Below, one piece after another: positions 12,750-26,734 of a DNA stretch of 64,000 nt. The position numbers and the translations under genes are program-made. Source of the stretch: Epiperipatus broadwayi (taxonomy: Eukaryota; Onychophora; Udeonychophora; Euonychophora; Peripatidae); the NCBI GenBank assembly GCA_028023455.1, contig JAQFVV010012423.1, positions 2,371,273 through 2,435,272 of the forward strand, in the 5' to 3' direction. The stretch's first letter is position 1; the number at the start of each line of letters is the position of its first letter. Under the pieces are notes generated by a model. The model made no database searches. It was not told where the DNA came from and saw only the letters and a program-made list of their open reading frames with translations.

Positions 12750-13745
12750 GTAATATTTAATTACTTATGCTAACGTTTAGTGTATGTACATTTTTCCCAA
12801 ATAAAGGCCAATAAATATGATAGCAATAAGAAAAATGCACATAGAGTATTTGCATTGCAAGACCAATAAGAGTCAAATTGATTTTCAAGGAAATTATTAA
12901 AGAAATTAATTTAAACTTAACCATTGATATATGATACAAATAATTTAGGTTGACATCCAAAAGTTAATTCTGATTATGATATAAAGTTGTATTTCATTTT
13001 ATAATAACAGAGGTTATCTTGAAATGTTCATTAGTTGAAAAGTTGAGCATATTGTTTTTGTAAGATTAGCTACAAAATCTGTCTTTAAAAACATTCCAAA
13101 CTTTTTGAATTTTTAAAGAAAGATCAAAACAATGATATCAACACAGATAAATTTTCAAGACCATTTTTTTAAATTGGATCATAAGCTGAGATTATACAAA
13201 TGAAGGTAGCATCAGATTTTAGTTTGTTTTGAAAGCCTTTTCTCAATGAGTTGTTGAAAATAAAATGTCCACAACAATTTCTTTGGACTAAACCTATCCT
13301 ATTTTATATGTTAATAATTATTAGGAATAGTCAGATAATTATTATGAACAATAATTATGATCCCTTCAAATATTTTTTAGGGATCATATAATAATATCAG
13401 GATTAATTTTTGAATCATTATTGCTATTATTTGGTATTAAGCCAGCTATAGTTCTGCTTCATGCCAAATTTTGGAAATACTTCTTATATTAATAATGTTA
13501 CTGAACAACTTTGAAAGACATGTTTTAACTCTAGGTATTATTTTTTTAAAACATTCCACATCAATTTTATTTGTTTCTGGAGCCTTTCTTAGTTTAACTA
13601 TAATAGAAAGTTTAACTTTACCTATATCTTTTGGTTTTGGTAGACTGAAATTAGAAAAGCTTCATAAAAATAAATCCCACAGTTCTATAATGATTGCTTT
13701 TCTTCTTCTGACAATCTTGAATTTTGAAGACTAATATGCAAAAAC
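12750..13745 (-). pseudogene. Decayed LINE reverse transcriptase (SAYDT-type)
   Basis: Minus-strand translation of about 13620-13450 gives LRKAPETNKIDVECFKK, then LFSNIIN and ISKIWHEAEL. These match the RT start nKAPG.D.I..E..K and the following IP..W..A. Near 13270-13140 KSDATFICIISAYDPI and KNGLENL match the motif A block with AAYDT.W..GL. Further on (about 12870-12840) LTLIGLAMQ may be the eroded DDIALA.Q motif. Many stops and frame changes are present. This is a different lineage from the LINE at 8.6-10.2 kb. Confidence 0.5.
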
Positions 13746-14344
13746 TATCAGTTTTACTACCAATTATAATGGTAATATTTATAGAACAGACCTTTTAATT
13801 AGATCTCATAAAATATTGATTTCCATGTTTTCTCCCCAATTTTATTTTCTAAAAATATACAGATGTTTTATACTTTATATACAATGTTCAGATCTTATCT
13901 TTAATAGACACATTTTTATTTTGTGTCTCATCTGAAAAATCTTAAATTGATATTTTTGAGGGATGACTTTTGACAGTTGTACTTATGAATTTTTCAAATG
14001 CATCAAAGCCACATGAAATGGGATTCTATTAATATTTCTTTCAAAATATTTAGCATATTTCTAAAAATTAACTTTCCTTAAATTTCATTTTTGGACAGAC
14101 TTTCAACAATGATGGAAATATAATTTCTAAGAATGGTAGCTATTGAGTGAATCAATAAGAAATTTTTTATTAAAACAAAATTTAAATCAGAAGTTGTTTT
14201 TGTAATCATATGCTTGAGTGGAATATTTCTTTTTTCTTGGCATTGTAACTTACATCCATATTATTTACACTTCTGATATTGATGAAGCCACATCCACAAA
14301 AGTTTGAAATTTTAGATTTCTTGTTATATTTAGTTAAAATAAAT

Positions 14345-15205
14345 TATAAGCAAAGGGAAGACTTACTGATAGGAGGTGCATTGACTGGGGTTTTAAGTGA
14401 TATGTATATGCAGAAAATGGAGAAAGTAATGATAAAAATGAAAATGCAATGTTAATGATTAAACAGTATGTAAATGATTATTTTATTAATATTTAATAAA
14501 ACTGAAAGGCAAATTAAAAATATATAGATAAAATTAATAAGGTGGATGAAAAAATAAAATTTACAGTAGAATGGGAAAAGGAAAATAAATTGGCATATTT
14601 GTATATATTAATAAAGAAGCAATATATTAAAGGAAGATGTGAAGTGGAGAAAGAAGTATATAGAAAAATAGGTAATAATGTGATGAATTGGGGGTCTAAG
14701 ATGGATGATAGATATAAAATTAATTCTATAAGTTCAAAGATGTATAGAGTGAATAATTATTGTAATAATAAGAAGGAATATGATAAGGAGATAGAGATGA
14801 TAAATGAAGAATTTAAAGTGATTGATTATCTAGAAAAGGCAATACGAAAGAATATAGAAAGAATAGAGAAGAAATATAAACAGGAAAAAAAAGAAGGTAA
14901 AGAAGATATGAAAAAAAGAATAATAAAAAGAAATATATAGGAATAAAAACTAATGATAATACAATAATTAAAGGGCTAAATAAAATTATTAGAACAATTA
15001 ATAAAACATTTAAGAATATTATAAAATATAGAATCGTGAATAGGAAAAGAAAAAACATAATGAAGATATTGGATAATAAATATATAAATTGTGAGAGGAA
15101 GAATATTAATGAAGTATATGAAATAGAAAGTAAGATATGTAAGGATAAAGGAATTAGAAATAAGCATGTGAGTGAAATAAAAAATTCTATATATACTAAT
15201 ATAAC
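14345..15205 (+). pseudogene. Penelope-like reverse transcriptase fragment
   Basis: The frame at about 14346 reads YKQREDLLIGGALTGVLSDM, corresponding to the PLE motif QKDG.AMGSPLSPV.AD, and is followed by a YMQKMEK helix. KQYVNDYFINI at about 14464 corresponds to RYVDDTFVI with the first aspartate replaced by N. After several stops, 14542-14937 is open for 132 codons. It starts KIKFTVEWEKENKLAYLYI (the IKFT.E.E.N..LPFLD.L block). It continues with VYRKIGNN and a lysine-rich helix matching the PLE RT-to-endonuclease connector. No endonuclease follows: the sequence stops at tataacggtc, where repeat U begins. Confidence 0.72.
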
Positions 15206-15995
15206 GGTCGGCGATGATGATGAAATACCAGTATTACCGCATCTGCTGACAGAGCGCCACTAGGCTACTTTGAACCTAGAAAATTTATAAAGTTGACAGA
15301 TATATGCTGTTAAGATCACGGCCGTCAGCCCTAGTCACTAGCTCAAGTAGACACAGAAACTTATATATTTAGTAAAATATATTTTTAATAATAAAGGCAA
15401 TCACTGTCAGTATTAATAACACACAAAAAAGATTTTATTTACATATATAATTAATAATGCACAAACTTTAAAAAATTAATTTTTATAACACAAGAAGAAA
15501 TTTATGTTTTCTTCTATTCCATTATTATTTTATTTGTTTTTAACTTTAATTTTAAATTTTAGAATGTTGAGTATAAATGAGCTACCTAGACGCACTCACA
15601 AATTTTCAAATCACTTGACTCCAAACTAAAAATCCGCAGCCACACCAATACTCGCTTCCAGATATATATCAGCAACCAATACAATGTGAACATGTTAGCA
15701 TAGAATCACATTGACAGGAATGTGCATCTGAACAGCGTGATATTATTGGAGAAGAAATGGCCTTCATTCCGCAGGAATGTGCATCTGTCAGGTGAAGGAA
15801 ACATGCATATAAAACAATAAAAAGAAATGCTACATATGGATGGGAGAGCAGTCTTATCTTGCTGGCTTATTGTCCAAAATCCATAGAGCTGGAATGGGTC
15901 AATGGTGCAGGAAATACGTCTGCTTCCATTTCAACAGTATGACTACCTCTTTGAGGTCATGCATTCAGTGGACTCGTCACCCTAGGTGCTATAAC
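15205..15995 (+). repeat. Repeat U, copy 2, directly behind a PLE fragment
   Basis: It matches 4290-5110 in reverse orientation, with the same relation to the adjacent PLE (element 3' side, boundary tata/acggtc). An internal direct repeat of caggaatgtgcatctg occurs near 15716 and 15773. Base composition is richer in GC than the surroundings. Short open frames at 15036-15263 and 15840-16046 run across it and are not genes. Confidence 0.5.
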
Positions 15996-16559
15996 ACTTC
16001 ACATTACATTGATATAAACATCCATATATCTCTCCACCAGCATTAACACAACTACAAAACAAATAGTCTGAAATCAAAACCCTCTTTAAAAGTAACATAT
16101 TTAAACTAGTCTAGCAGCCATCTATACTCAACTAACATTTAAATCATATTAATTTAATAAAAAAAAATATTTAGTTTACAGTTTTAAAATCATTTAAAAA
16201 TGAGCATTATATTTAACTTATTTTCTTACTACAAATATTATTTAACCTACTTTTCTTTTAAATTTAATAATGCACAAATAATGATATACGTTTCTATTTT
16301 TAAATTTAAGTTTGCAATCGCAAACCCCTACCCTATTACAAACAGATATTAATTAAGCATGAATAAAAATATAAAAAAAATACAATACATTTTTTTTTTT
16401 TTAAGAGATTATGTTTAAGACTTTAAATAAGAGTTTATAGAAATAAAGTTCAGGTTTGCTTGAGAGAGAAAGTCTATTATTCATTTAAAGACAGATAAAG
16501 TTCTAAGATTTTAAATTTAATAGTTTATATTTCATTTTATCTTTTATAAATTATACTTT

Positions 16560-16800
16560 CCTTTATCTGTGCTTGTTCCATTGCGATGAAGATCTATGAA
16601 TACTTATGACCATGTATGAAGCATTTATGCTGGTTTCTGAAGACGGGATCCGTGGTTCGATCCTGGGAGCCATGGAGATGAAAGCTGCCTTCGGCCGGCC
16701 GTACCGAAGGAAGCACGATGAATCTGATTACATCTTGGGTGACGGCGATAATAGCTTTTTAAATTTTTATTTCTACTTTCAGCAAATACAATTGAATTAA
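16560..16800. repeat. GC-rich island, possible SINE or element remnant
   Basis: It contains a B-box-like gtggttcgatcctgg at about 16651-16665 and a short inverted repeat ccttcgg...ccgaagg near 16690-16711. A 64-codon open frame crosses it but shows no domain. It stands out from very AT-rich flanks, which suggests a younger insertion. The family is unknown. Confidence 0.3.
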
Positions 16801-17479
16801 AATTTTAATTTTCTAATTCTCCAACTCCCCAACTAACTAATTATCATTTTGGTTTTCCTTTTATACTCCCCAGGTACCTTATCTCTGGAATGCACGGATT
16901 CATCAAACATATTTCATTATTTATATTTTATTGGTTTATTCTTTGTGTCCAAGGTAAGATTTTGGATTTTCCACTGAGGTCTGTGTCTCTATCTCTGGGC
17001 GGGAACTCTTATCTATTTCGTAATCATTTCTTTAATTGTGATTTTGCCTTAAAGCTCTGTTTGTAATTTTTTTATAATTAAAAAAAATCTTCACAATTAT
17101 TAAAAAGGTTTTTATTATATATTTTATTTAAAGATTAGAATCTTTGCTTCGATTCTATAATTTATTTATTTTTTAAAGCTTATTTTAATATTTAAATCAC
17201 TCTAACATATTAATAAATTAATAATTCGTTATTTGTGCATTTTGACAGTTTATTTTTAATTCTTTATTAGATAAAAAAAGTTACTATTAAAATTTAAATG
17301 TAACGCATATATATATCCCATTACACTAGATTGGAACAGCATAAGTATCATAAAAGGTCACCAATATATATCCATATTATGGAAACATGTCATAATATTG
17401 GGAAAGAGAGTATAAGAATGATTAGTTATACAGATAAAAAGAGATAGGAAATTAAATGAGGTAATATTAATTAAGAAAA

Positions 17480-18170
17480 TTAAGCTAAATCTTAATAGGG
17501 ATGGTGGTGGTGGTAGGGGGGGGGTAAAACAGTAATAATATAAAAAAAAGGGGAAGAAATTAGGGGTAGGGGTAAAAATGGTTAAGGATAATATATTAAA
17601 GTAGTTATAAAAATAAATAATAGAGAGAGCTATGGGATAAGGAATATAAAAGGGAGGTTAAAAGGAAGTTAAATTACTAGTAGAAAATGGAGAATAGAGA
17701 GAAGTAGAAAAAGAAAATCAGGTAAAATTTATGTGTAATAATTGAGATAATAATAAGATAAAAATGTGTTAAATAAGAATAGATAAAATTAAAAGATAAG
17801 AAGAATAAAAAATGATATATTAGTAGTGATAAGGGTAATAAAATTGTGGTAGTAAAAAAGATAAGTGTATGATGATGTATAAAATATTATTTGTATAAAA
17901 GATAATATGTATAAAACAAAATATTATGGTTATTAGAATAATAGGAAGATAGAAAAGAGTAATTCATAATTAAAATTAGAAAAGTAATTGTATATAAAGG
18001 ATATAATATGTATTAAAAAATTTTAAGAAGTTAATAGAAAATTATTAATTTTGAGAATTGATAAATTTGTATAAATTATGAAATGTATTATATAATGGTT
18101 GTATTGTTATATGTATTTGAATTTTGTAGATCTGATGAAGATGGCAAGATACAGTCAAAACTGTAATAAT
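17480..18170 (+). pseudogene. Penelope-like element remnant with 3' hairpin
   Basis: Near 17826 the frame SDKGNKIVVVKKDK matches the PLE RT N-terminal block ADKG..VVV.(D/N)K. The upstream G-rich tract (17500-17580) is unexplained. The RT core is deleted, and the fragment ends near 18128 with ctgatgaagatggcaagat followed by acagtcaaaactg. This is a hammerhead-like CUGAUGA, stem-loop and AAAA arrangement. Confidence 0.5.
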
Positions 18171-19225
18171 AATAATCAAAAATTTTTGCTGAAAAAAGTG
18201 TAAGAAGAATTATTTGAATTGCAATATTGTATATGAAGATAGCAGAAATAAAGGAAAGGAAGAAGACCAGTGTTTAGAAGAATTATGTATAGATAAAATA
18301 AATACCTTTAAAACTATTTCATTTTTACTCTTATCAATATTACAGCTATTTTATTGCTTAAAAAAATTTGCAAGACATAGTGACCAAGCCATATCACATA
18401 CTTTAGATTCATTCACAAATTTTGAAAGGCAGAGGTATTTTTAATTAAAGCTTTCTAAGCATACAATCATATAATAAATAAAATATTAATCTCAAATTTC
18501 AAATGACTCTTGTATTTTGCTATGGAAGAATACAGCAATGAGTTCCCAGTTTGCTGTAATCTGTCCTTATTACTTCATTGTCAATGCCAAAATATTATAC
18601 AATCATGCAAAATTGCATAGAGTAAGAGAATTTGTGAACATGCATCTATTAATCTTCATATATTTTATAAATTGAATCTAATGAAAATATGCTCTTACAT
18701 TATATAATATCATTACATCTAGAAAACAGAGAAGAAAATATTATCTCAGCAAAAAAAAGTTTTCTCTGACGAAAACTGAAAGTCAGTCAAAACTGGGTAG
18801 ATATGTAAAAATAAAAATATGATTATGCAAACACAGCTTTATTTTATAATTAGGGCAAGAGAATTTCTGATGGCAAGAGGTATTTCTGATTTTGGGCACT
18901 ATGCCAAATTAACTGACTGATAATAAAAAATTGACAAAACGAGACAATAAGCCAAAAAGCACCCAAAGGAAAGAAAATAACTTTGATGAATAAACATCAT
19001 ATACTTTACATTCATAGCTTATATATTTATTAATAGTATGGTCCCTAGAAGTGGATCCAATCAGAATTCATAATTTAATATATGACAAGCATATAAATAG
19101 AATAAACTGATATCTAAGAGGTTAGATAGAAAGTAATATTAATAGTTGCGTTTTTTAATTTTGTAGTCTGAACTAACAAGAAAAGAACTACTGACTTCAA
19201 CCCACTAACTCTTATTAGGTATCTT
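18171..19225. other. Spacer between two opposed PLE tails
   Basis: AT-rich. A 76-codon open frame at 18214-18444 has no recognisable domain. No other features seen. Confidence 0.35.
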
Positions 19226-19520
19226 TGAGGTAAATTTTTGTCTTGCCATCATCAGATCAATACTAACTAGAAACATTTGTTTACAATTGAATTAACGACC
19301 AATTTGGTTTTTATGCAGTTGAAGAAGAGAAATGAATCTTTCAAATCATTATAAATTTGTTTGTGTTTCAATATAGACATACTAATAGGCAAAATTAAAT
19401 TAGAAGATAAAGTATAATTTATAATATTCCCGACACTTACACGCACACACACAGTTTTTTCAGTCATACGATTAATTTTATATTTTTTATATTTCAGTAT
19501 AACAATTTTTTTTACCAAAT
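19226..19520 (-). pseudogene. Possible PLE endonuclease tail, minus strand
   Basis: The minus-strand frame at 19518-19267 ends with SILKHKQIYNDLKDSFLFF and KLVVNSIVNKCF, plausible for the C-terminal helix of a PLE GIY-YIG domain. Directly after it comes gatctgatgatggcaagac (about 19258-19239), nearly the same signature as the plus-strand PLE tail at 18128. That shared tail is the main support; the protein similarity alone is weak. Confidence 0.35.
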
Positions 19521-19529
19521 ATTTTATTG

Positions 19530-22500
19530 ATGCTTTTCATCTTTTACAAACTTTTATAATTATATATATAATGATTTGAAGTTTTTATGATGAATATTTT
19601 AAAAAAAAACTGTCACATTTAAATAGTGAATACAAACCACATTCATTCTTTCCAGTGAACGTATATTTTACATATTCTGTAAGGATTACCTTCATTATAA
19701 ATTATAATAGAGTCCTACTTCTTATTTTACCAAAGAAATTAATACCCTTTCATTTTTTCTCCCAATTTATTTTCAATCAATTATTTAATAAAATATAAAA
19801 ACTATTATCAAAATTTAAAACTAACTATTTTTAAAAATACATAATATTTTAAAAATTATATACAAACTACGAATTTTAATTAACAAGGTAACACCTGTTT
19901 TTCTTCTACTTTGGATAAATGTATTTCTTAGCAATAAAATTAATTCTTCTTTATTTGGTTCTAATTGTTATTAAGAATGGAAATAAAGAGCTTACAAAGT
20001 CTTAATCCATTCTATTCAAATGCCTCCAATTATTTATCGCTAGTAAACTTTGTCTTTCTCATATAATCACATACCCCTGTGTGTCTTAGAGCAGTGGTAA
20101 AATGACAGACAGTGCATCTCATCTATGTAACTTCTGTTACTTTAGTCAATCAAACTGCCTCCCCACAGTTGTTCTATAACATCAATGAATACATGAAAAT
20201 AAACAGCTACTTTTAACATCATTAAATTTCATAATTATCTGAATCAAAGGATTTGCAAAACTGATAAAAGCAATTTGTAAATCTCAAACTGCTTATGACA
20301 CTTTTGGCTCACAACAAAAATTATGACTATGTTTCTTGGTTACAATTATAAGAAATAAAATATCTTATGATTAGCCATTTACATCTGAAATATATATTTT
20401 CAAGAAATGTTATTGAAAATATTTTTATTTATCTTTATAATAATGAAATCTTCTAATGATGATAACAGCATTTCGAATCGGTTGTATTTTTTATAAAATG
20501 GAAAAATAGAAGCAACCTTTAAGAAGTATTACTATGATATTTCACAATTTCTTAGGAAGAAATTGGCTATTTTTATTCAAATAAATATGAAAAAATATAA
20601 AAATTATACATCATTTTTCAGAAGATTGTCAAAATATTTCTTCAGTTTGCTCAAAATATATTATTTCCTTGTAACGACTGAATTGTGAAATTGATATTTA
20701 GTTATATTTGCAGTTCTAATCATCTAATCATTCTATTTTTTGTTAGTATTGGAACGTATCTAAATTAAAAGTATTATAGTGGAAAGGAAGCTCCATAATC
20801 ATAGAGGAAAAAAAAAGCCATCTGTTTCATTATAATCAAGTATTAACCATATGATTATCTCCAACCACTCAGAAGTGTTTTTTAATAAATACAAAAAAGG
20901 ATTCATTCATATCTACAATAAAGATGGTTCTATGTGTCCACAACATGCCAGACTACAAATCAAACTTGATAATTAATGGTTAATAGTTAATGAAAATTAG
21001 GAATGAGAACTTTCTTCAAATAACTTATCAACACATTTATAAGCAATATGATTGAGATCTGCCCAATAATCTGAGTATCTATACTGATCCTATTTGTTTA
21101 ACTTGTAGCAGTAATATAATTTACTAGAAGCAATAATTTTGAATATAAATATGTCCAAGTTCTTTTAATATAATGATTTGTCTATCTAAATGACCTATTC
21201 ATAATAGTTAATATGTATTATGCAAAAGTATATTATAAACAGATAATTTGAGTTCATAGCAACAAAAGTATGATTTTATCATTAATTTTGGATAAGAGTT
21301 TATTATTGCTAACAACAATACATTGTAGTCTCCAAAGCAGATAACTGAATCATTCATTGCTGATTAAGAGTATTCAAAAAGAAATAAACATTATCTTTTA
21401 TGAATGTTTTTAATTAAGGATTAAAGAATCAACACTAATAAAATGACAAGCAGTATCTTATGAAAATGAATATTTCTTTAATACATCTACAAATTTTAAA
21501 ACCAACATACATCAAATTAAACCTGACAGTGAACATTGACTCCTTTGACTCAATGAGGAATTACTTTTAAAAAAAACTTTCAGCAATGCAGACACATACA
21601 TGGTTATAGAAAGAGGATCTTTGATTTCTTTTTGAGGCATTAAATGAATCAACTATAGCAAACTTCCAAAAACCATGCAATATGGCTTATTATCAGAGCT
21701 ATTATTACACGGTATACTACATAATTATTCATATGATATATGAATGTGGAGGGCTGTTCAACAATGTGAATCAGGCAGCATAATAAATGGGTTTATTGGT
21801 CTTTTATTTTTGCTTTTAAATCCAAGAAATACCATGGTCTTTTTTCATGGCCTGATAGTTCTAAATAATGGTCCTTAATTCCAGAAGGCTTTAAAGTGGT
21901 CAGCCAAAACAGCAATTGATGTCTAAATGCAGAGAGTGCTAAGAAACTTGTGATTGTGGATCCAAGCTACTATTCAATGTTGAAATTTTATTTAATCATC
22001 TACAATTACAGATCACTTCCAAGTGAAGAAAATTATATGAAATGGGAAAACACACTTTATACTAAATGTAACTAATGCTTTTGGACTTTGCGAAGTTAGA
22101 AGGAGACAATTGTTTGAAAAAAAAAAGACATATAGTTTACTACAAAGGCACAAATAATGTAAACAATAGTGACTGGGATTTATTATAAATAAAGAAGATA
22201 ATAAATAAAAAAATTATGTATAACATTGTGTAGGTTGATGATATATTAGGCAGAGATGGAAGATTAATGATTGAACTTAATGGAAGATACAAACTGTAGG
22301 TGAATTTTGACTTATAGCTAAATAAGCTAGCGTGGTAATGAAATAGAGAAATTTTTATATAGATATGATGTGCACAAATACTCTTGATTAGATATACAAA
22401 ATTCTTTTAAACATATCAAAGACATTCTAAGCATGGAAAACTTTAATGTTATAAATGGAAAATGATTGAAAACTGAAAGTGCTGTGGATAAATTTGATTG

Positions 22501-23140
22501 CAGTGACAGAAATGAGAAAGTATACAGACTAGTGGAATTTTTATATAAAAAAAACAATTGCATATTACGAGTTCTTTCTTTGAGGAAAATGCTAAGTGGA
22601 AATGAAACATTTAAATACAGATACAACAGCGGTGGATTATACTTTGACTAATAGAATATATGTATATCAGGGTTGCAATTTTCTTAATAGAATCACTATT
22701 GGAAATGTTAATTGAATAATAAGATGTATGGTACATGGATATGCACATACATAAAGGCAAAAACCATTAAAAATATAATATTGACACTTGATATTTCTAA
22801 TTTTAATCATATTCTAATGAATTTAAAATAGAACTTGATAATTTAATTATTGATAAACTTTGCAATTCTTTCAAAAATATTGTCAAACTTTTAACATGGT
22901 GCAGATATAATTGACATGTATAAAGAAATAAATGTTACTCTAGTAAAAAAAATAACTAATAAAAAAAAAAACAGCAATTCATCAGTTTAAGAAAAGAAGG
23001 AAAATTTTTTGATAGAAAGACTATTTCTGGAATAATAAATATTATCCTTTGTTTTTGTAAGAAGATATATATACATATATATATATATATTTTTTAAAAA
23101 AATTTTTAAATATATAAAAACATATTTTAAAACTTTTATT
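19530..23140. other. 3.6 kb AT-rich stretch without recognisable gene
   Basis: I found no exon with convincing splice sites and no domain. A 61-codon frame at 22466-22651 and its antisense counterpart look like chance. A short A/T inverted run lies near 23065-23110. Confidence 0.4.
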
Positions 23141-23149
23141 ACATCCACA

Positions 23150-24795
23150 GATAAAAATAGAAAGTTTAACTGTTTAATAAAACATAATCCCCAAAAATGT
23201 TAAATTTAAATTTTTTAAAAATCTTTCCAAATATTTCATATCATCTCCTTATTGATACAATCTCCTTTTATCAATCTTTCTGATTTTATTGAGAGATCAC
23301 AAATATCTGTAAAAACTATTTTATACCTAATCTATATTGTCTATATATTTTTTATTAATCATCTCTCTAAATATTACACTAACATAAAAATTTCAACCCC
23401 ATAATTAAGAGGAAATTATAAATAAAAACATTAATATTTTCATTATAAAAATATCTATATCTACAAATTTAAAGAGAGATTCTACAATCAAATTCCATAA
23501 TAAACACTATCTCCTGAGATAACAGGAACCAAAACTCTAACTTCCTAACAAAATATGTTTGAGAAATTTTAATCAAAATAATATGGTCTTAAATAACTGT
23601 GAGATTATATTTAAACTTTAAATATAATCCAAAGTCATTTACAGACCATATTATCTTTGATTAACATTGTCTCTTAAATACATATTTTAACAATACACAT
23701 TACAACATTTTTACTCCTTCCACCTATCTCAGGAGTAATAGCTGATTTATTCATGGAATATATAGAAACTCTTAGAATCATCATCTTTAAAACCTCTCAT
23801 TTGCTCAGATACATAGAGACACTTTTTATACAACATGGAAAAATACATTAGATGATTTTTCTTACATTTAAATAATATGCATCCTCATATTAAATTTACA
23901 ATGGAGACAGAGTCTGATGGAAAACTCCTTTCTGATGTTTAGTCACCAGAACACCAAAGTTTATCTTTTTCTATTTACGAAAGGATACACACACAGACAG
24001 ATTTTACATTTCCATTCTCACATCACCCAACTCAGATAGTTTCTGTAGCCAAAACTCTTTAAATAGAGCAATTAACCTTTCAGATGACACACATCTGAAA
24101 GAAGAAATAAATCATATTAATAGTGTTTTATTACAAATAGTTATAATTACAAATTTATAAAAAAAAGCCTTATTTCAAGCCCAAAATAGACAAAATAGAA
24201 ACAAAAGATGATAAGTCAGCTATTAGGATTTGTGTTCCATATGTAAAAGGAACTACAGACAGATCGGAATATTAAAACGCTATAATATAGATACAGCATT
24301 TTCTCTCATCAAAAGATCAGCAATATAATAACCAAGCCTAAGGATTCAATCCCTCTTGAATCTCATGTGTCTATCAAATCTCATGTAAAAATTGTAAAGC
24401 TTCTACATAGGTATGGTAATCGTCGCATCAGTGTTAGGAGAGATGAGCATGCTAATGCAGTTAAACAACACTCATCATCACCACTCTCACTCCATACTAT
24501 AGATTCAGGTCATAAAATAGATTTTTCTAGTACCAGGATCATATCCAGATGTGATAATCTCTACCAATGCAAAATCAGAGAAGCCATTGAGATACTTAAA
24601 GGCCAGATTGTATCAATGAGATGATACGGCAAACTTCCTCCATTTGGAAAGATTTCTTTAAAAAACATTCTTAAATTTAACATTTTTGGATTTTTGTTTT
24701 ATTCAAACCAGGATTGTAGCCCTACAACCGCTTTCTACCTTTAAACTCTGTGGATGGCTGTGTACCAAGTCAACGCAGTAAATTGATATTAAAGT
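23150..24795 (+). pseudogene. Penelope-like element: RT and GIY-YIG endonuclease, decayed
   Basis: This is the most complete PLE here. At about 23727 the frame reads ISGVIADLFMEYIETL, matching motif PLSGVIADL(F/Y)ME..E. RYIETLFI at about 23807 stands where RYVDDTF is expected, so the catalytic aspartates are lost. IKFTMETESDGKLL (about 23897) and THTQTDFTFPFSHHPTQ (about 23985) follow the family order. A linker with VPYVKGTTDR appears at about 24234. The endonuclease starts with CVYQISCKNCKA, has a frame-shifted FYIG (about 24402), then RRISVRRDEHANAV and SLHTIDSGHKIDF, and ends at 24624. The 3' UTR runs to about 24795. The start at 23150 is approximate. Confidence 0.7.
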
Positions 24796-24844
24796 TTTAA
24801 AACCCAAAATTATTTTATATATTATTATATATATATATAGGTTA

Positions 24845-25215
24845 AAGTAGTTTGAGCTTAAATGAAAAAATAAAGGTATATAAAAGTAGGGTTAGAAATA
24901 AATATCTTAGTTCTTCTTTGTGTGTCCATAAAAAAGATACAGGCCACACTATTAATTTTGATGAAGCTAAGGTTGTCTTCTTTGAGAGAAATGAAATAAA
25001 AAAAAGAATTAAGGAATCTTTATTAGTAAAAATTTATGATTCTGAAGCAATTATCTTATTTAAAAGTTTTTTAATATTAAGAGTGGATGAGAAGTAAACA
25101 GAATTGTGGGTAATGTTTAATTTAAATTTGTTATTGTTTTGTAATTCCTTACACTTGAGAAGTCTGCTTGTAACAGTAAAACCATTGGTAGCTTTTCAGA
25201 TTTTATTTTCTTGGT
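24845..25215 (+). pseudogene. Second PLE endonuclease fragment
   Basis: An open frame at 24852-25097 encodes SLCVHKKDTGHTINFDEAKV followed by a KKRIKESLLVKIYDS helix, the C-terminal half of a PLE GIY-YIG endonuclease. It differs from the copy ending at 24795, so this is a separate insertion. About 60 bp downstream lies acttgagaagtctgcttg followed by taacagtaaaacc, the same tail signature as other PLE copies here. The first half of the domain is missing. Confidence 0.6.
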
Positions 25216-25419
25216 TGGTTCAGTTGAGTTTTGGATTTGGGGTAATATTGATTATATATATATATATGATAAAAATAAAATGTCCATTAATTAAAATTAT
25301 TATAATAACAATAAAAATAAATATAATGGTAATTAACTATTATATACAATCTTTCAATCTGCAGAAGTACTCTTCATTAATTCATTAACCCTTCTCAACT
25401 GCTGTTAAATTTAAAAAAA

Positions 25420-25700
25420 ACATAATGGAAGCAAATGTCATCAACTCAAATCCCAAGAATCATGAATTTTAACATTATAATTAATTGCCTTCTTAATTTT
25501 TCTTTTATTATGGTTTCTCTCTTCATGAAGATCAAATATAAATTTATATTTACATGTGCTTTCATGATTTAAGAAAACTGCAACAGTCATTAAATCATTA
25601 TTATCTTTATTTTTCACATGCTTGTATACAATTCATGCTCTTTTTATTTTTTTCCTCAATACCCATCTAGATTCGTTAAGATTTGCAGAAGGCAGCCAAA
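25420..25700 (-). pseudogene. PLE endonuclease fragment, minus strand
   Basis: The minus-strand frame gives NDLMTVAVFLNHESTCKYKF followed by IFDLHEERN and HNKRKIKKAINYN. This is the usual histidine-containing strand and (N).KRKI.EA helix of PLE endonucleases. A degraded KEHELYTS precedes it in another frame. It converges on the plus-strand copy at 24845-25215. Confidence 0.45.
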
Positions 25701-26734
25701 TTTTGTCATATATTATTAAGATTAATTATGTTCAAATAAAAATAAAATATAATTAGCCTTAATAATAGATGGTGAAGTTTAGCTATATTTTTTAATAATT
25801 GCTTGTTGGTGATTTGGTTATATTTTAGACAGTATAAAGATGCCCTGATAGTCTATCATTATAGAGTGACTATATGTTTTTATTTTTTTCAAACTAAAAT
25901 TGAATAAGAAAGAATTAATTCATCATATTAAATTAAAATCAATTCCATTACAAATACAACAGATTGCATTCAGACTACGAATCAAAAATAAAAAAATTGT
26001 ATTAGTAGATTTGCTGTAAAGTTTATTGGAACACAAACATAAAGGATGAAATTTGTGTGTTTTTATAAAAACATATTATATATCAACAAAAATAGTCCTA
26101 CCAAGCCAATGTTTCTGAATATTATAATATTGGAATAAAAGAGATTCTAAAGTAAATTTTCTTATTATTGGATAGGATGAATATTAAGAAGTTTGAATTT
26201 TATATTGCAACAATTTTGTTTCTGGTATTTCTTGGACACCTATAAACAAAAAAATAATAATAAGAATGTTGTATATTTGTACAATCACCTTATGAGATAT
26301 GGTACAGTACTGCTCTAGACATCATGAATCAGATGTTTAGAATAAAATATTTTATATTTCTATATTAAAAATAATTGTATTTCTATTGAGAATAATCTTT
26401 GAATAAAAGATTTCATTTTACTTTATTTGTTTTGCATTCTCTATGTTCATGATATTGAACTTATGGAAACTATAAATTATAAAAAAACTAACAATAACAA
26501 TTAAATATTAGTGTTTTTTTTATTATAATACTTTGTTATTCTTTCCATACATATATTATGGTCACACATATTTATTATTTCTTTTTATATCTGTTTATAG
26601 ACTAAAGATATTTTTTAAAATAGGTGGAATATTTTCTATTGTAACTGCATTAAATTTATCATCAGAATTTCAATAGTATGGATAAGTGAAGAGTTGGATG
26701 AGTGGAGTAGATGAAGCTTGACAATTAAAATTTG

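Noticed and set aside
13471-13734. 87-codon plus-strand hydrophobic open frame
   Set aside because: It is antisense to the LINE reverse-transcriptase remnant on the minus strand, whose motifs are recognisable.
14542-14940. 132-codon lysine-rich open frame as a novel gene
   Set aside because: Its IKFT.E.E.N..L and VYRK blocks, together with the upstream frame YVND and the motif-4-like segment, place it in a Penelope-like reverse transcriptase.
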